Source: Haloarcula halophila (GTDB lineage: Archaea; Halobacteriota; Halobacteria; Halobacteriales; Haloarculaceae). Taken from it: DNA of 64,000 bases. The stretch covers positions 310,001 through 374,000 of the forward strand of contig NZ_CP119560.1 of NCBI RefSeq assembly GCF_029278565.1. Reading direction: 5' to 3'. How positions within the stretch are numbered: position 1 is the stretch's first letter; the number at the start of each line of letters is the position of its first letter. The notes under the pieces were generated by a model. That model saw nothing but the letters and a program-made list of their open reading frames with translations, ran no database searches and was not told the DNA's origin. Below, piece by piece: positions 44,895-53,528 of this stretch. A program made the position numbers and the translations under genes.

Positions 44895-45080
44895 TCAGGT
44901 GGCAGGTTGATCGACGACGACGGCGCTACAGCGGGGACAGAGACGCCGCTCACGATGGACCGAGTCGTCCGCGATCCAGTCGCCATCGATGGGACTCGCG
45001 TGTTCGCACGACCGGCAGAACAACGTGCTCTTCGAGTGGTGTGGCTGGATGTCCGGAACGGAGGGCTTGTGGATGCTCAT
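44895..45080 (-). CDS. Small zinc-ribbon protein (61 aa)
   Basis: The 61-residue protein has two Cys pairs: LFCRSCEHASPIDGDW and RLCPRCSAVVV. Together they form a CxxC...CxxC zinc ribbon typical of many small haloarchaeal proteins with the 'C..C.HASP..GDW' pattern. Its ATG overlaps the stop of the upstream membrane-protein gene (45077-45080), so the two are coupled. The function of this family is unknown; nucleic-acid binding is a reasonable guess. Confidence 0.72.
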   Translation of the reverse strand: MSIHKPSVPDIQPHHSKSTLFCRSCEHASPIDGDWIADDSVHRERRLCPRCSAVVVDQPAT

Positions 45081-45334
45081 ACGCTCGGGGAGTGGCTGTG
45101 ACCGAGAGCGGCACAGACGACGTTCAGGACGACCAGGCTACCGACCAGAAGCGGCCGAGTCGCGACGACGTTTGTCGCGAGCGTCCCCGCAATGACCAGA
45201 GGGAGCGGGATGGTCGCCCAGAACGCGAGACCCCGGAAGACGGATAGTAGCGTCTCGACGACCGTCGCTAGGAGTGCTTGCAGGTTCGATGCCCCGGCGG
45301 GCAGTCGTGGGATGGAGGGATCGGCGGTGGACAT
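45077..45334 (-). CDS. Small membrane protein coupled to the zinc-ribbon gene (85 aa)
   Basis: ATG 45334 encodes MSTADPSIPRLPAGASNLQ, then two hydrophobic helices (RGLAFWATIPLPLVIAGTLA and LLVGSLVVLNVVCAALGH). The start is chosen because a TATA element (TTTTATATGG on the minus strand, about 45372-45381) predicts a transcript beginning near 45350, inside a longer in-frame candidate. It overlaps the zinc-ribbon gene by 4 nt. The function is unknown. Confidence 0.7.
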   Translation of the reverse strand: MSTADPSIPRLPAGASNLQALLATVVETLLSVFRGLAFWATIPLPLVIAGTLATNVVATRPLLVGSLVVLNVVCAALGHSHSPSV

Positions 45335-45421
45335 GACTGGATCGCGTACTTCAGCCATGCACTGGCAACCCCATATAAAACACAGACCGTCAGTGTGGAT
45401 TCGGATCGCTTTACTATTCAC

Positions 45422-46414
45422 CCGGTGGTTTTACCACTTTTTACGGATGGGTGAGACCAATCCGAAACCGACACAAAACACTCGAAAGGTTTTACACTGC
45501 ATTTTGAGGGTGTTACTGGGATATGAATCCATCCGTTGACGAGGTCCACGGCTCACTCCCGAAGTCGTTCGAACAGCGACAGCCGATGTGTGTCGATCAG
45601 ACGAACGAGATACTGCGGGGTCGTCGTGGCACCTCGTGCTCCTCCTGAGCAGTACCCTATCAATTTCCTTGGGTCTCCTCTGCACTGGGGAGGACTCCGG
45701 ATCGGTATAGTCCCCTCATAGCAGCGGTTTTGTCGGTTAGTCTGAAACCATCCCAGTGGGCGCCGTCTTCCAGCAGTCCCGCCGTACTAACTCCCATCGC
45801 TCAACCGCTCGACCCTCTTCGTCTGATATGACGGCGCCCAGGGTAGCTCCGTGGGGGGTGTCGTTTCGCGATGACTATCCCACACTCACCTCCCCAGATT
45901 TCAGCTCTCACTCGCACTACGCTAGATAGTTCCATATAGTCATGAAATATCCTTCGATTCGTTTGCAATGTATGGAAGTTTTCGCCAACGCACGCCTATA
46001 TCGGAACTTTCGCTAGCAAATATCCATCAAGACCTGACTAAATCCATCCTCGACTACCTATTGAGGGTCGAACTCCTGGTTTTCGGTTCGATGTAGTGGT
46101 CGGTAGCGACAACGAGATGAGTGGTTTCTCGGTCTGAACGTACAAAATCGGTCTTCCCGGCTCGAATACTCTTCTCCCCCCCCATCTCGAAATATGTCCT
46201 TTAACCACCCATATCGAGTACGAAATATTGTCTATCGAACTCCACTAACGTATTTTTCTATCCGAGGTTTGGCATCCGGATTTCGATAGGAAACGCTGTG
46301 TTCGCTATCCGAGGTACCCGGACCCGGACGATAGTTCGTCCCCGTCCCAATTGGGGCGATTTCGACACCGATCGCAAACGGTGTGTTCGGGTGCGCACCG
46401 ATCCCCGATGGCTA
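45422..46414. other. Gene-poor, relatively AT-rich kilobase with an inverted repeat
   Basis: No gene of normal length is supported. A possible leaderless 41-codon frame (45523-45648, MNPSVDEVHGSLPKSFEQRQ...) follows an AT-rich element but has no recognised family. An 11-bp perfect inverted repeat lies at 45757-45840 and a C8 run near 46180. Short repeated phrases (TATCCGAGGT at 46259 and 46304) occur near the end. It may be a decayed mobile segment or may hold an unrecognised RNA. Confidence 0.4.
45757..45840. repeat. Perfect 11-bp inverted repeat with 62-nt loop in non-coding DNA
   Basis: TGGGCGCCGTC (45757-45767) pairs exactly with GACGGCGCCCA (45830-45840). The loop contains further short complementary pieces. 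No gene spans it. It might be the closing stem of a structured RNA or a mobile-element remnant; no known RNA family was recognised. Confidence 0.45.
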
Positions 46415-47260
46415 CTAGTGGTTGTTCCCTGGGTGATCGTACGCTTCACCGTTATCCATCGGCTGGTATCCGAGCCGTCGACGCGCGTGACGGATCGAGA
46501 ACCATCGCCGGTCGTTGTCGCTCACTCCGTTGAAGATGCCATAGGAGACATCGTCGTCCTGCAGACAGCAGTCGACGAGGTGTGCGAAATCACGCCGGGA
46601 GTGCCACATCGCCTTCGTCCGTGTGACCAACCGCCGGTATTCCTGACTGTCTCGGGTCAGATCACCATCTGCGACCCGTTGTTCTGCCTGACCGTACGGG
46701 GTATCGTGCGTGTATGGCAGTACCGTACAGATTCTGAGCGCGTAGAACCGCGCTGGCGTGCCGACCGACTCACTGTAATAGCGACCGAGATCCTCGCCGA
46801 ACGACTTCGTCGCCGCATAGAACGAATCCGGCCGAACAGGATCGTTCTGGTCGATCTTCAACGGAAAATCCGGACGGTATAGCTCCGGTGCGAGCGTCTC
46901 CTCGTACATCCCTTGGACGTGATTGGTCGACCCGAACACGAACGACTCTACACCCGCATCGCGGGCTGCTTCGAGTACGTTGTACATCCCGACGACGTTC
47001 GGTTCGAAAACATCGGCCCAGTCCCCGTCGATATATGGGTAAGCAGCAAGGTGGACGACGGCATCCTGTCCGTCGAACGCAGGACGAATCGCCTCGTACT
47101 CCGTGATATCGGCAACGTGGGTGTCGAACTGCCCGTACCGGTGGTCCGACGCCCGATCGGACCGGTTCAAGTAGGTAAACTCGTAATCGGACCGCCCATC
47201 GAGATGATCGATGATCGCGGTGCCACAGCGTCCGTAGGCACCAGTAACAAGAACGTTCAT
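46415..47260 (-). CDS. NAD-dependent epimerase/dehydratase family protein, uronate-dehydrogenase-like
   Basis: This 281-residue extended SDR has an NAD-binding start MNVLVTGAYGRCGTAIIDHL, a VVHLAAYPYIDGDW strand, a FGSTNHVQGMY segment and the catalytic YAATK (Tyr148, Lys152). The STNHV and HxAAYP features resemble uronate dehydrogenase, which oxidises glucuronate or galacturonate to the aldaro-lactone. The neighbours (mannonate dehydratase, KDG-type enzyme) support a sugar-acid role. Alternatives are a nucleotide-sugar epimerase. A TATA candidate (CGATAAACACT on the minus strand, about 47290) fits a near-leaderless start at 47260. Confidence 0.85.
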   Translation of the reverse strand: MNVLVTGAYGRCGTAIIDHLDGRSDYEFTYLNRSDRASDHRYGQFDTHVADITEYEAIRPAFDGQDAVVHLAAYPYIDGDWADVFEPNVVGMYNVLEAARDAGVESFVFGSTNHVQGMYEETLAPELYRPDFPLKIDQNDPVRPDSFYAATKSFGEDLGRYYSESVGTPARFYALRICTVLPYTHDTPYGQAEQRVADGDLTRDSQEYRRLVTRTKAMWHSRRDFAHLVDCCLQDDDVSYGIFNGVSDNDRRWFSIRHARRRLGYQPMDNGEAYDHPGNNH

Positions 47261-47348
47261 GACGGGGTGGACGTTTGTCGTGTCATATCCAGTTAGTGTT
47301 TATCGCCGTCCGTTTACGGTGCCGCTTTCCACGAGGGGAACATCGGTC

Positions 47349-48422
47349 TCAGGGAGAGCGCCGGGAGCATTCGAGCAGTCCGTTGAGGTAGGCTACAGCG
47401 TGCGCACGAGATCGGTGTCCCCACTCCGTATCTCCGGTGATCGTCGGGACGTGGTCGGGGACCATGACGCCGTCGAACCCGACGTCTTGCAGCGCCCCGA
47501 TGGCGGTCAGCGCATCGAAGTTGCTCCGGTCGTCGTCGACAAACGTCTCCGTGAAACTCGGCCAGGTACCGATGACATCGCGGAAGTGTACGAAGACGAT
47601 GTCATCCTCTTCGCCGAACCGTTCGATGACCTCGGTGACATCCGTCCCCGGCATTTCCGAGAAGCAACCCAGACAGAGCTTGAGACCGTGGTTATCGCTC
47701 GGAACTGCGGTCATCGCTCGCTCGAACGCTTCGACGTTCCGGAACAACCGCGGAATCCCACCCAACTGTTCAACCGTGGGCGGATCCGCCGGATGGAGTG
47801 CCAGCGTGACACCGGCTTCTTCGGCAACGGGAAGAACCGCTTCGAGGAACCGCTCGTAATTGTCCCAGAGTTCTGCCTCCTCGTATTCGCGTTCGACTTC
47901 CGGAGCCCGTTCGTACGGCTCGTCGATATCGTCGATATCGAATCCACGGCCACGTGCTCCACCCCGGAGCTGCACTGTTTGGGACGTCCGCATCGGGACG
48001 ACCCCACGTGGATTCCACTGATAGCCGAGGATCGGGATATCTGCCTCTCCAACGTTGCGAACGAGTTGCTTGATCGTCTCTAACTGCCGGTCCTGCCCAT
48101 CCACCCCCAGCATGATCTTCCCGTAGACGTTGTAGCTGAGCGACTGGATGCCCATCAGCCGCAGTCCGGCGTCTTCGGCTCGGTTCCGGGCCGCGACGAG
48201 ATCCGAGACTGACGGGACAACGCCCTCGTCGATGGTGATCGTCTCCTCGTCGTGACTTCCCTCGTCGGCGAAGACATCCCCGCGGGGGTCCCGGTGATCG
48301 AGGAAGATATCTTCGACACCGATCTGACGGCAGAACTCCAGCCGTTCGTCCGAAAGCGTTCTGGTCCGGAGTCCGGTCCGTAACGCCGGCGTTCCCGAAC
48401 CGTCCGCCGTGAGTTCTTTCAT
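47349..48422 (-). CDS. uxuA: Mannonate dehydratase (UxuA-type), copy 1
   Basis: This 357-residue TIM-barrel enzyme of the UxuA family converts D-mannonate to 2-keto-3-deoxygluconate. Conserved metal/substrate segments are VTLALHPADPPTVEQLGGIP (His-x-Asp), LKLCLGCFSEMPGTDV, IVFVHFRDVIGTWPSFTETF and GVMVPDHVPTITGDTEWGHR, ending with the AYLNGLLE helix. The start is supported by a strong TATA (GAATATATAAC on the minus strand, about 48447-48457) about 27 nt upstream, giving a leaderless transcript. It lies 50 nt downstream of the DHDPS-like gene on the same strand but has its own promoter. A second, divergent UxuA lies at 62027-62986. Confidence 0.92.
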   Translation of the reverse strand: MKELTADGSGTPALRTGLRTRTLSDERLEFCRQIGVEDIFLDHRDPRGDVFADEGSHDEETITIDEGVVPSVSDLVAARNRAEDAGLRLMGIQSLSYNVYGKIMLGVDGQDRQLETIKQLVRNVGEADIPILGYQWNPRGVVPMRTSQTVQLRGGARGRGFDIDDIDEPYERAPEVEREYEEAELWDNYERFLEAVLPVAEEAGVTLALHPADPPTVEQLGGIPRLFRNVEAFERAMTAVPSDNHGLKLCLGCFSEMPGTDVTEVIERFGEEDDIVFVHFRDVIGTWPSFTETFVDDDRSNFDALTAIGALQDVGFDGVMVPDHVPTITGDTEWGHRSRAHAVAYLNGLLECSRRSP

Positions 48423-48472
48423 ATATTACTGTGGTTCGGTGGGAGTGTTATATATTCTTGTGCTCCGACCCC

Positions 48473-49411
48473 TCACTCGATCAGTTGGCTGATGTCGTCG
48501 TCGAGTCGGTTGTAGAGGGTTTCTGCCTGCTCTAGCTCTGACTCGGTGAGGGGACAGATCGGCTCACGGACTGTGCCACCGTACATCCCCGCGAGTTCGA
48601 GTCCCTGCTTTACCGCCGGGACGCTGACCGCACCCGGGATTGCATTGTCCTGCCCCGGCTCGTCCCTGAACTGCTGGTATGGGAGACAGATATCTCTGAG
48701 TTCCCGGGCTCGGCTCCAGTTCTCGTCGGAAAGTGCGTCGAACAGGGCTAATCCCACCTCGGGACGGAAGTTGCTCACTCCCGCGGAGAACCCTTCGACG
48801 CCTTCCGCCCAGTAGGAGACAGCGTACGGCTCAGCCAGCCCATCAACCCAGACCACGTCGTCCGGACCCCTGGTCGTCGCAGCGCCGAGTTTGACTGGGT
48901 CATCGAGTGCGTATTTGATGCCTGCGACGCTCTCCATCCGCGATAGGTCGAGTAAGAACTCGACCGTGGGATCGAACCCCCGGACGTACGGGACCAGCGG
49001 CGTCTCCGTCACGGCCGCCAGTTTGCGATAATATTCGAGCACACCCTGTTCGTGCAGATAGGTGTGGTCCGGCGGCATGACCATCATCGCGTCGACGCCG
49101 ATCCGATCGTACTGTCGGATCAGATCTTGCGCACATTCCGTGCTTCCGCCGACACCCGCGAGAACACAGGCATCGGACGGTAATGCGTTGACGCTGGTCT
49201 CGGTTACGCCGACCCGCTCCTGCTGGGACAGTGAGTGGAACTCGCTGATGTTCGCCGCAGTCAGATACGTCCTGATTCCCTTCCTGTAATGTTCCTGTGC
49301 GTTTTCCTCGATTTTCCAGTGCGTTATCTCCCCATCCCCGTCGAATGGGGTTAGAAGACCGACGGAGACACCTCGGAGGCGTTGTTTGACCGTGTCGAAT
49401 TGTAATGGCAT
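48473..49411 (-). CDS. DHDPS-family enzyme, KDG/5-keto-4-deoxyglucarate-type dehydratase or aldolase
   Basis: This 312-residue class I aldolase-fold protein has the Schiff-base lysine in VAGIKYALDDP (Lys166) and the partner tyrosine in LVPYVRGFDPT (Tyr142). The N-terminal motif GVSVGLLTPFDGDGEI and the TAANISEFHSLSQQER segment replace the usual GTTGE loop. The Y-x-R arrangement resembles 5-dehydro-4-deoxyglucarate dehydratases more than dihydrodipicolinate synthases. With a uronate-dehydrogenase-like gene nearby it could finish an oxidative uronate route; a KDG aldolase for the isomerase route is the alternative. ATG 49411 is chosen because a TATA element (GTTTAAATACC, about 49435-49445) would start transcription near 49415. 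Confidence 0.85.
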   Translation of the reverse strand: MPLQFDTVKQRLRGVSVGLLTPFDGDGEITHWKIEENAQEHYRKGIRTYLTAANISEFHSLSQQERVGVTETSVNALPSDACVLAGVGGSTECAQDLIRQYDRIGVDAMMVMPPDHTYLHEQGVLEYYRKLAAVTETPLVPYVRGFDPTVEFLLDLSRMESVAGIKYALDDPVKLGAATTRGPDDVVWVDGLAEPYAVSYWAEGVEGFSAGVSNFRPEVGLALFDALSDENWSRARELRDICLPYQQFRDEPGQDNAIPGAVSVPAVKQGLELAGMYGGTVREPICPLTESELEQAETLYNRLDDDISQLIE

Positions 49412-49602
49412 TGTCCATAACATGTCATTGCCGGTATTTAAACCTACCTCCAAGATCGAGCGGATAGCGGCCGACTCATACTGGTAGTTGGAGACCGATT
49501 CTGACCCACGCTGTCCTGATGGTCGTCACGAACCGCTCCGACGTACCGAGAGTTTCTGTCCGGACGAACCATCGCACGTGATCACTGGGGGCCTGCGACA
49601 CC

Positions 49603-50367
49603 CTACGAGTACATCGAATTCACTTCGATGACGTTGGCTGCCTGTGCCACCATCTCCGAGAGTTTGTTTTCGATCCGGTCGTCGGTCATCCGCTGTGAGG
49701 GGCCTGACACACTGAGCGCACCGAACACTCCGGCATCGGGGTCGGTCACTGCCATCCCGATACAGCGGACACCTGGGAGGTTCTCCTCGTCATCGATCGA
49801 GTAGCCACGTTCCCGGGTGGTTTCGAGTTCGTCGAACAACGCATCCGGCTCGGTGATCGTCGCTTCCGTCCGCTCGGTCATCTCGTGTCGCTCGAGGATA
49901 TTCTCTACCGTCTCCTGGGGCAGTTCCGCGAGGATCGCCTTCCCGAGTGATGTCGAGTGCATCGGCATCCGCTTTCCAACCTGCGAAGCGGTTTCGACGG
50001 CGGCGTCCCCTTTCGACTTGGAGAGATAGACGACGCGGCCGTTCTCTTCGGAACCGAAGTGGACGACCTCCCCGGTCTGTTCCGCGAGCATGCGGACCTG
50101 TTCACGGACGATCTCACGCTTCGCCACCCGTCCCTTCACCGATTCGGCAATATCGAGAAACCGGAGACTGAGATGATACTGGTGTCCGTCCTTGACGACG
50201 AATCCCTCGTCTTCTAGCGTGGCGAGGTGGCCGTGGACTGCACTCTTCGAGAAGTCCATCGCCTCAGCTATCTCGGTGATACCCGCCTCGTCCCGCTCCT
50301 GAAGGATTTCGAGTATCCTACAGGTCTTGTGGACCGCCCCGATTTTTCGTGGTGTGTTTGTCGGCAT
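49603..50367 (-). CDS. IclR-family transcriptional regulator (hexuronate island)
   Basis: This 254-residue regulator has an N-terminal winged helix (residues about 8-72, GITEIAEAMDFSKSAVHGHL) and a C-terminal ligand domain with VHFGSEENGRVVYLSKSKG, MPMHSTSLGKAILAELP and PGVRCIGMAVTDPDAGVFGA. It resembles haloarchaeal sugar-acid regulators such as XacR-type IclR proteins. It lies between the uronate catabolic genes and the uronate isomerase, so it is the natural candidate to control the island. No common operator could be picked out by eye. Confidence 0.92.
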   Translation of the reverse strand: MPTNTPRKIGAVHKTCRILEILQERDEAGITEIAEAMDFSKSAVHGHLATLEDEGFVVKDGHQYHLSLRFLDIAESVKGRVAKREIVREQVRMLAEQTGEVVHFGSEENGRVVYLSKSKGDAAVETASQVGKRMPMHSTSLGKAILAELPQETVENILERHEMTERTEATITEPDALFDELETTRERGYSIDDEENLPGVRCIGMAVTDPDAGVFGALSVSGPSQRMTDDRIENKLSEMVAQAANVIEVNSMYS

Positions 50368-51067
50368 AGATCAAAATAGATGGCACAGACACTTAGTTCT
50401 TGTTCACTATTGTCGAATCCCTGGATATAGGCCCGAGAACTGCTGAATTCGTCGTACTCAACTGAGAAGTAGATGTGAATATTCTTCATTGTTATCTGAA
50501 AACCGTTCGTAGAGCGGATAAAATAATAGGTGTACATATGTTAGACAAATGTCCGGAACCTGGGATTGCTCCCGGACACCTGCCGGTCGTCGGTAGCAGC
50601 GCTATTGTTCGCTCCATCACTGTGACCAGGCGTTTGGGAAGATGGTTCGTTAGGCTCGAATCTCCACTCTACCCGGAGCTACCGTACTCTTACCCCGGTT
50701 TGTGAGGGGAGATCGCGAACTGAGCCACCACGAAAAAGAGCCACCGACCTTCGGATCATAAACGTACACCTGTTATAATATGGGACACATCCTGTTCTTT
50801 GCCCCCTTTCCACGCTTGGTATGTAGCCGTAAGCAGGGATATTCTCTCATAGAGAATACCCGTCTACGATGCACTAATTTACGGAGCCCGAAGTGGATAA
50901 ATATCTTCCACACCCTGCGAATGTTAATTGGTACCACATACCTCCACACGATATACCCGCCGTAATCAGCCGCATAAATGCCTCTATTCATTGATTCGAT
51001 AGCCGAGAACCGGACTCACGAGCCAGCTCTCGATACATTTTTACGTGAGTGATTGCCACGCCGATAC
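50368..51067. other. AT-rich intergenic region between the IclR gene and uronate isomerase
   Basis: This 700-base stretch is one of the most AT-rich in the window (especially 50380-50560 and 50770-51000). No reading frame shows haloarchaeal coding bias. It carries the divergent promoters of iclR and uxaC, including ACATTTTTACG (about 51036-51046) for uxaC. It is a likely place for operators or upstream activating sites. Confidence 0.5.
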
Positions 51068-52432
51068 ATGGGATTCATCGATGACCACTACCTCCTCGAT
51101 TCAGACGTTGCGGTGGAAATATACGACAGTATTCGTGATCTCCCGATCGTTGATCCTCACAGCCACGCTGACCTGGAGGAAATCGTAGTCGACGAGGGAT
51201 GGACGGACATCTGGGAAGTCGAAGGTAGTACAGATCACTACGTCTGGTCGATGATGCGAAAGCGTGGCGTCCCGGAACGAAAGATCACCGGAGACGCCTC
51301 CAACAAGGAAAAGTGGCTCGCCCTGGCGGAGATCTTCCCTGAACTCGCCGGAAACCCCACCTACGAGTGGATTCACCTCGACCTGCGCCGACAGTTCGGT
51401 ATCGAGAAACCGATCTCGGCGGACACCGCTGAGGAGATCTGGACGGAAACGAAACAACAGCTCGACGACCCGTCGATGCGACCACAGCGACTCCTCGAGG
51501 AGATGGATGTCGAAGTGCTGTGTACGACGGACGATCCCACCTCGGATCTCGAAGCACACGAACGAGCGGCGACGGAGGTGGACGGGATCGATGTGTGTCC
51601 GACCTGGCGCATCGATAGAGCTGTTCACGTCGAGGACGCCGCCTGGGGCGAGTTTGTCGAGGAACTGGCCGCATCGACGGGAACAGATACGTCGACGCTC
51701 TCGGGATTCCTCGACGCCCTGGCCGAAACGCACGATTACTTCCACGATCACGGATGCCGGGCGAGCGATCTCAGTCTGACCGAACCGGTGTCCCGTCCAG
51801 TTAGCAGACAACGGGCACGGACTGTCTACCGGCGGGCACACGACGGGCACAACCTCACCGAGACGGAACTGCGGGACCTGCAGGCGTTTCTCATCGAAGC
51901 GGTCGGGAAACTCAACGCCGAGAAAGACTGGGTCACGCAACTACACATCGGACCGGTCCGCGATTACCGAGACTCGCTCGCGGAGACCGTCGGTGCCGAC
52001 GCCGGCGGAGACGTCTCAACACAGACGATCGAACTGACCGAGAACCTCCGGTACTTCCTGAACCGGTTCGACGACGAGATGGAGATCGTCCTCTATACGG
52101 TCGATCCGACACACTATCCCTCGATCACGACGCTCACGCGGGCCTTTCCCAACGTCAGCGTCGGTCCCGCGTGGTGGTTCAACGACAGCCCACACGGGAT
52201 CGAGGAACAGTTACGCCAGGTCGGGAGCGTCGACCTGCTGGCAAACCACGCCGGAATGGTCAGTGACTCACGAAAACTCATGTCGTTTAGCTCCCGGTTC
52301 GAGATGTTTCGACGGGTGCTGGCCAACACGCTCGGCGAGATGGTCGAACGGGGGCAGATACCGACAGAACACGCGACACAGTTGGGGCATCACCTGTCGT
52401 ACGACCGCCCGAAATCACTCTATAGCTTCTAA
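51068..52432 (+). CDS. uxaC: Glucuronate/galacturonate (uronate) isomerase
   Basis: This 454-residue amidohydrolase-fold enzyme converts D-glucuronate to D-fructuronate and D-galacturonate to D-tagaturonate. The metal site is in LPIVDPHSHADLEE (His31, His33). Family segments are EIWTETKQQLDDPSMRPQRL, VLCTTDDPTSDLEAH, WVTQLHIGPVRDYRDS, VGPAWWFNDSPHGIEEQLR and HAGMVSDSRKLMSFSSRFEM. ATG 51068 follows a TATA element by about 27 nt and starts the conserved FIDDHYLLDSDVAVEIYD. It opens the plus-strand half of the hexuronate island, next to the SDR and GH4 genes. Confidence 0.95.
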   Translation: MGFIDDHYLLDSDVAVEIYDSIRDLPIVDPHSHADLEEIVVDEGWTDIWEVEGSTDHYVWSMMRKRGVPERKITGDASNKEKWLALAEIFPELAGNPTYEWIHLDLRRQFGIEKPISADTAEEIWTETKQQLDDPSMRPQRLLEEMDVEVLCTTDDPTSDLEAHERAATEVDGIDVCPTWRIDRAVHVEDAAWGEFVEELAASTGTDTSTLSGFLDALAETHDYFHDHGCRASDLSLTEPVSRPVSRQRARTVYRRAHDGHNLTETELRDLQAFLIEAVGKLNAEKDWVTQLHIGPVRDYRDSLAETVGADAGGDVSTQTIELTENLRYFLNRFDDEMEIVLYTVDPTHYPSITTLTRAFPNVSVGPAWWFNDSPHGIEEQLRQVGSVDLLANHAGMVSDSRKLMSFSSRFEMFRRVLANTLGEMVERGQIPTEHATQLGHHLSYDRPKSLYSF

Positions 52433-52509
52433 CTGGCCCACTCGTCTCCCGGTACCCGTTTCGAGACGCACGATGAGTCGACCGTTGGGGCACACAGGGA
52501 AAAATAAAA

Positions 52510-52534
52510 ATAGGAGTTCGGACAACGCTCCTAT
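52510..52534 (+). promoter_or_regulatory. Inverted repeat just before the SDR start codon
   Basis: The arms ATAGGAG and CTCCTAT are perfectly complementary with an 11-nt spacer and end 2 nt before the ATG at 52537. An A-rich promoter-like run (GGGAAAAATAAAAATAGGAG) overlaps the left arm. It is a candidate operator or a leader hairpin. Confidence 0.4.
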
Positions 52535-52536
52535 GT

Positions 52537-53322
52537 ATGAGTCAGTCTTTCCAAGGCGAAACTGCGATTGTCACCGGTGCATCCCGCGGAATCGGGCGGG
52601 GAATCGCACAGAAGTTTGCCGACGAAGGTGCGTCTGTCGTCGTCAACTACCGCTCGGCGGCGGATCTAGCGGAAGAAGTCGTGTCCGAGATCGAAGCCGA
52701 CGGCGGGGAGGCCGTCGCTGTGCAGGCGGACGTCTCGAACTACGACGAGGTGGCCGCGATGGTCGAAGCCACTGTCGAAGAGTTCGGCTCGCTCGACGTT
52801 CTGGTAAACAACGCCGGGATCGTCGAGACCGATCCAGCGGAGGAGTTCGACATAGAGACGTGGCGTCGGGTCGTTGACGTGGACCTCACGGGAACGTTCA
52901 TCTGTTCGCAACTCGCCGCCAAAGAAATGATCGACAGCGATGGCGGCGCAATCGTCAACGTGGCCTCGATGATGGGCGGCATGGGATTCGCACTGCGCTC
53001 ACCGTACTGTTCGGCCAAAGGCGGTGCCATCAACCTCACACGGACACTCGCCGTCGAGTGGGCCGAACACGACATCTCGGTGAACGCGCTCGCACCGGGG
53101 TTCATCTATACGGACATTACGGACGAGACGCAGGAATCCGCGGGATATACCGACACGGATATCAAACGACGGACCCCGATGGCCCGCTACGGGTCGATCG
53201 AGGAGATGGCCAACTGCGTGTCATTCCTCGCCCGGGACGACACGTTCGTCACTGGAGAGGTGCTCCACGCCGATGGCGGGTGGACCTCGGACGCCTGGCG
53301 GTACCACGAAGGCCGAGCGTAA
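52537..53322 (+). CDS. Short-chain dehydrogenase/reductase, probable hexuronate-pathway reductase
   Basis: This 261-residue classical SDR has a cofactor loop TGASRGIG (residues 13-20), NNAG at 91-94, catalytic Ser144, Tyr157 and Lys161 (YCSAKGG), and a C-terminal DGGWTSD. The arginine-containing loop and NYRS at the second strand favour NADP(H). Directly after uronate isomerase, it may reduce fructuronate or tagaturonate to the hexonate needed by the mannonate dehydratases, replacing the unrelated UxuB/UxaB. KduD-like or gluconate-dehydrogenase roles are alternatives. It is preceded by a 7-bp-arm inverted repeat. Confidence 0.88.
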   Translation: MSQSFQGETAIVTGASRGIGRGIAQKFADEGASVVVNYRSAADLAEEVVSEIEADGGEAVAVQADVSNYDEVAAMVEATVEEFGSLDVLVNNAGIVETDPAEEFDIETWRRVVDVDLTGTFICSQLAAKEMIDSDGGAIVNVASMMGGMGFALRSPYCSAKGGAINLTRTLAVEWAEHDISVNALAPGFIYTDITDETQESAGYTDTDIKRRTPMARYGSIEEMANCVSFLARDDTFVTGEVLHADGGWTSDAWRYHEGRA

Positions 53323-53528
53323 CTCCAGTCCAGCCAGACACCGATCAGTGGTGCGTATCGGTAGCTATGGGTGTTGATTCCCTCGGACGACCCCCGTGGG
53401 CTGCCTACCGGCCACGATCACGGCCGATATCGAGTGCCCCCAGTACACGTTCCGAACCGCAAATCCGCTGCCGTCGGGCCATACAAAAACTATTTATTTC
53501 TGCCACCGCGACTAAGTGCTGAACCAAC

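Noticed and set aside
44730-44900. Hydrophobic frame VLFDLLGWFVWTFGQFRI as a possible truncated membrane protein or transposase remnant
   Set aside because: It has no start, ends quickly in basic residues and resembles nothing identifiable; chance translation is as likely.
45523-45648. A 41-codon frame preceded by an AT-rich promoter-like element
   Set aside because: The length is short and no family or conserved motif is visible; it is mentioned in the description of the gap but not called as a gene.
46258-46330. Repeated phrase TATCCGAGGT at 46259 and 46304 as an insertion-element end or CRISPR-like repeat
   Set aside because: There are only two copies, 10 bp long, with no spacer regularity, target duplication or associated transposase or cas gene.
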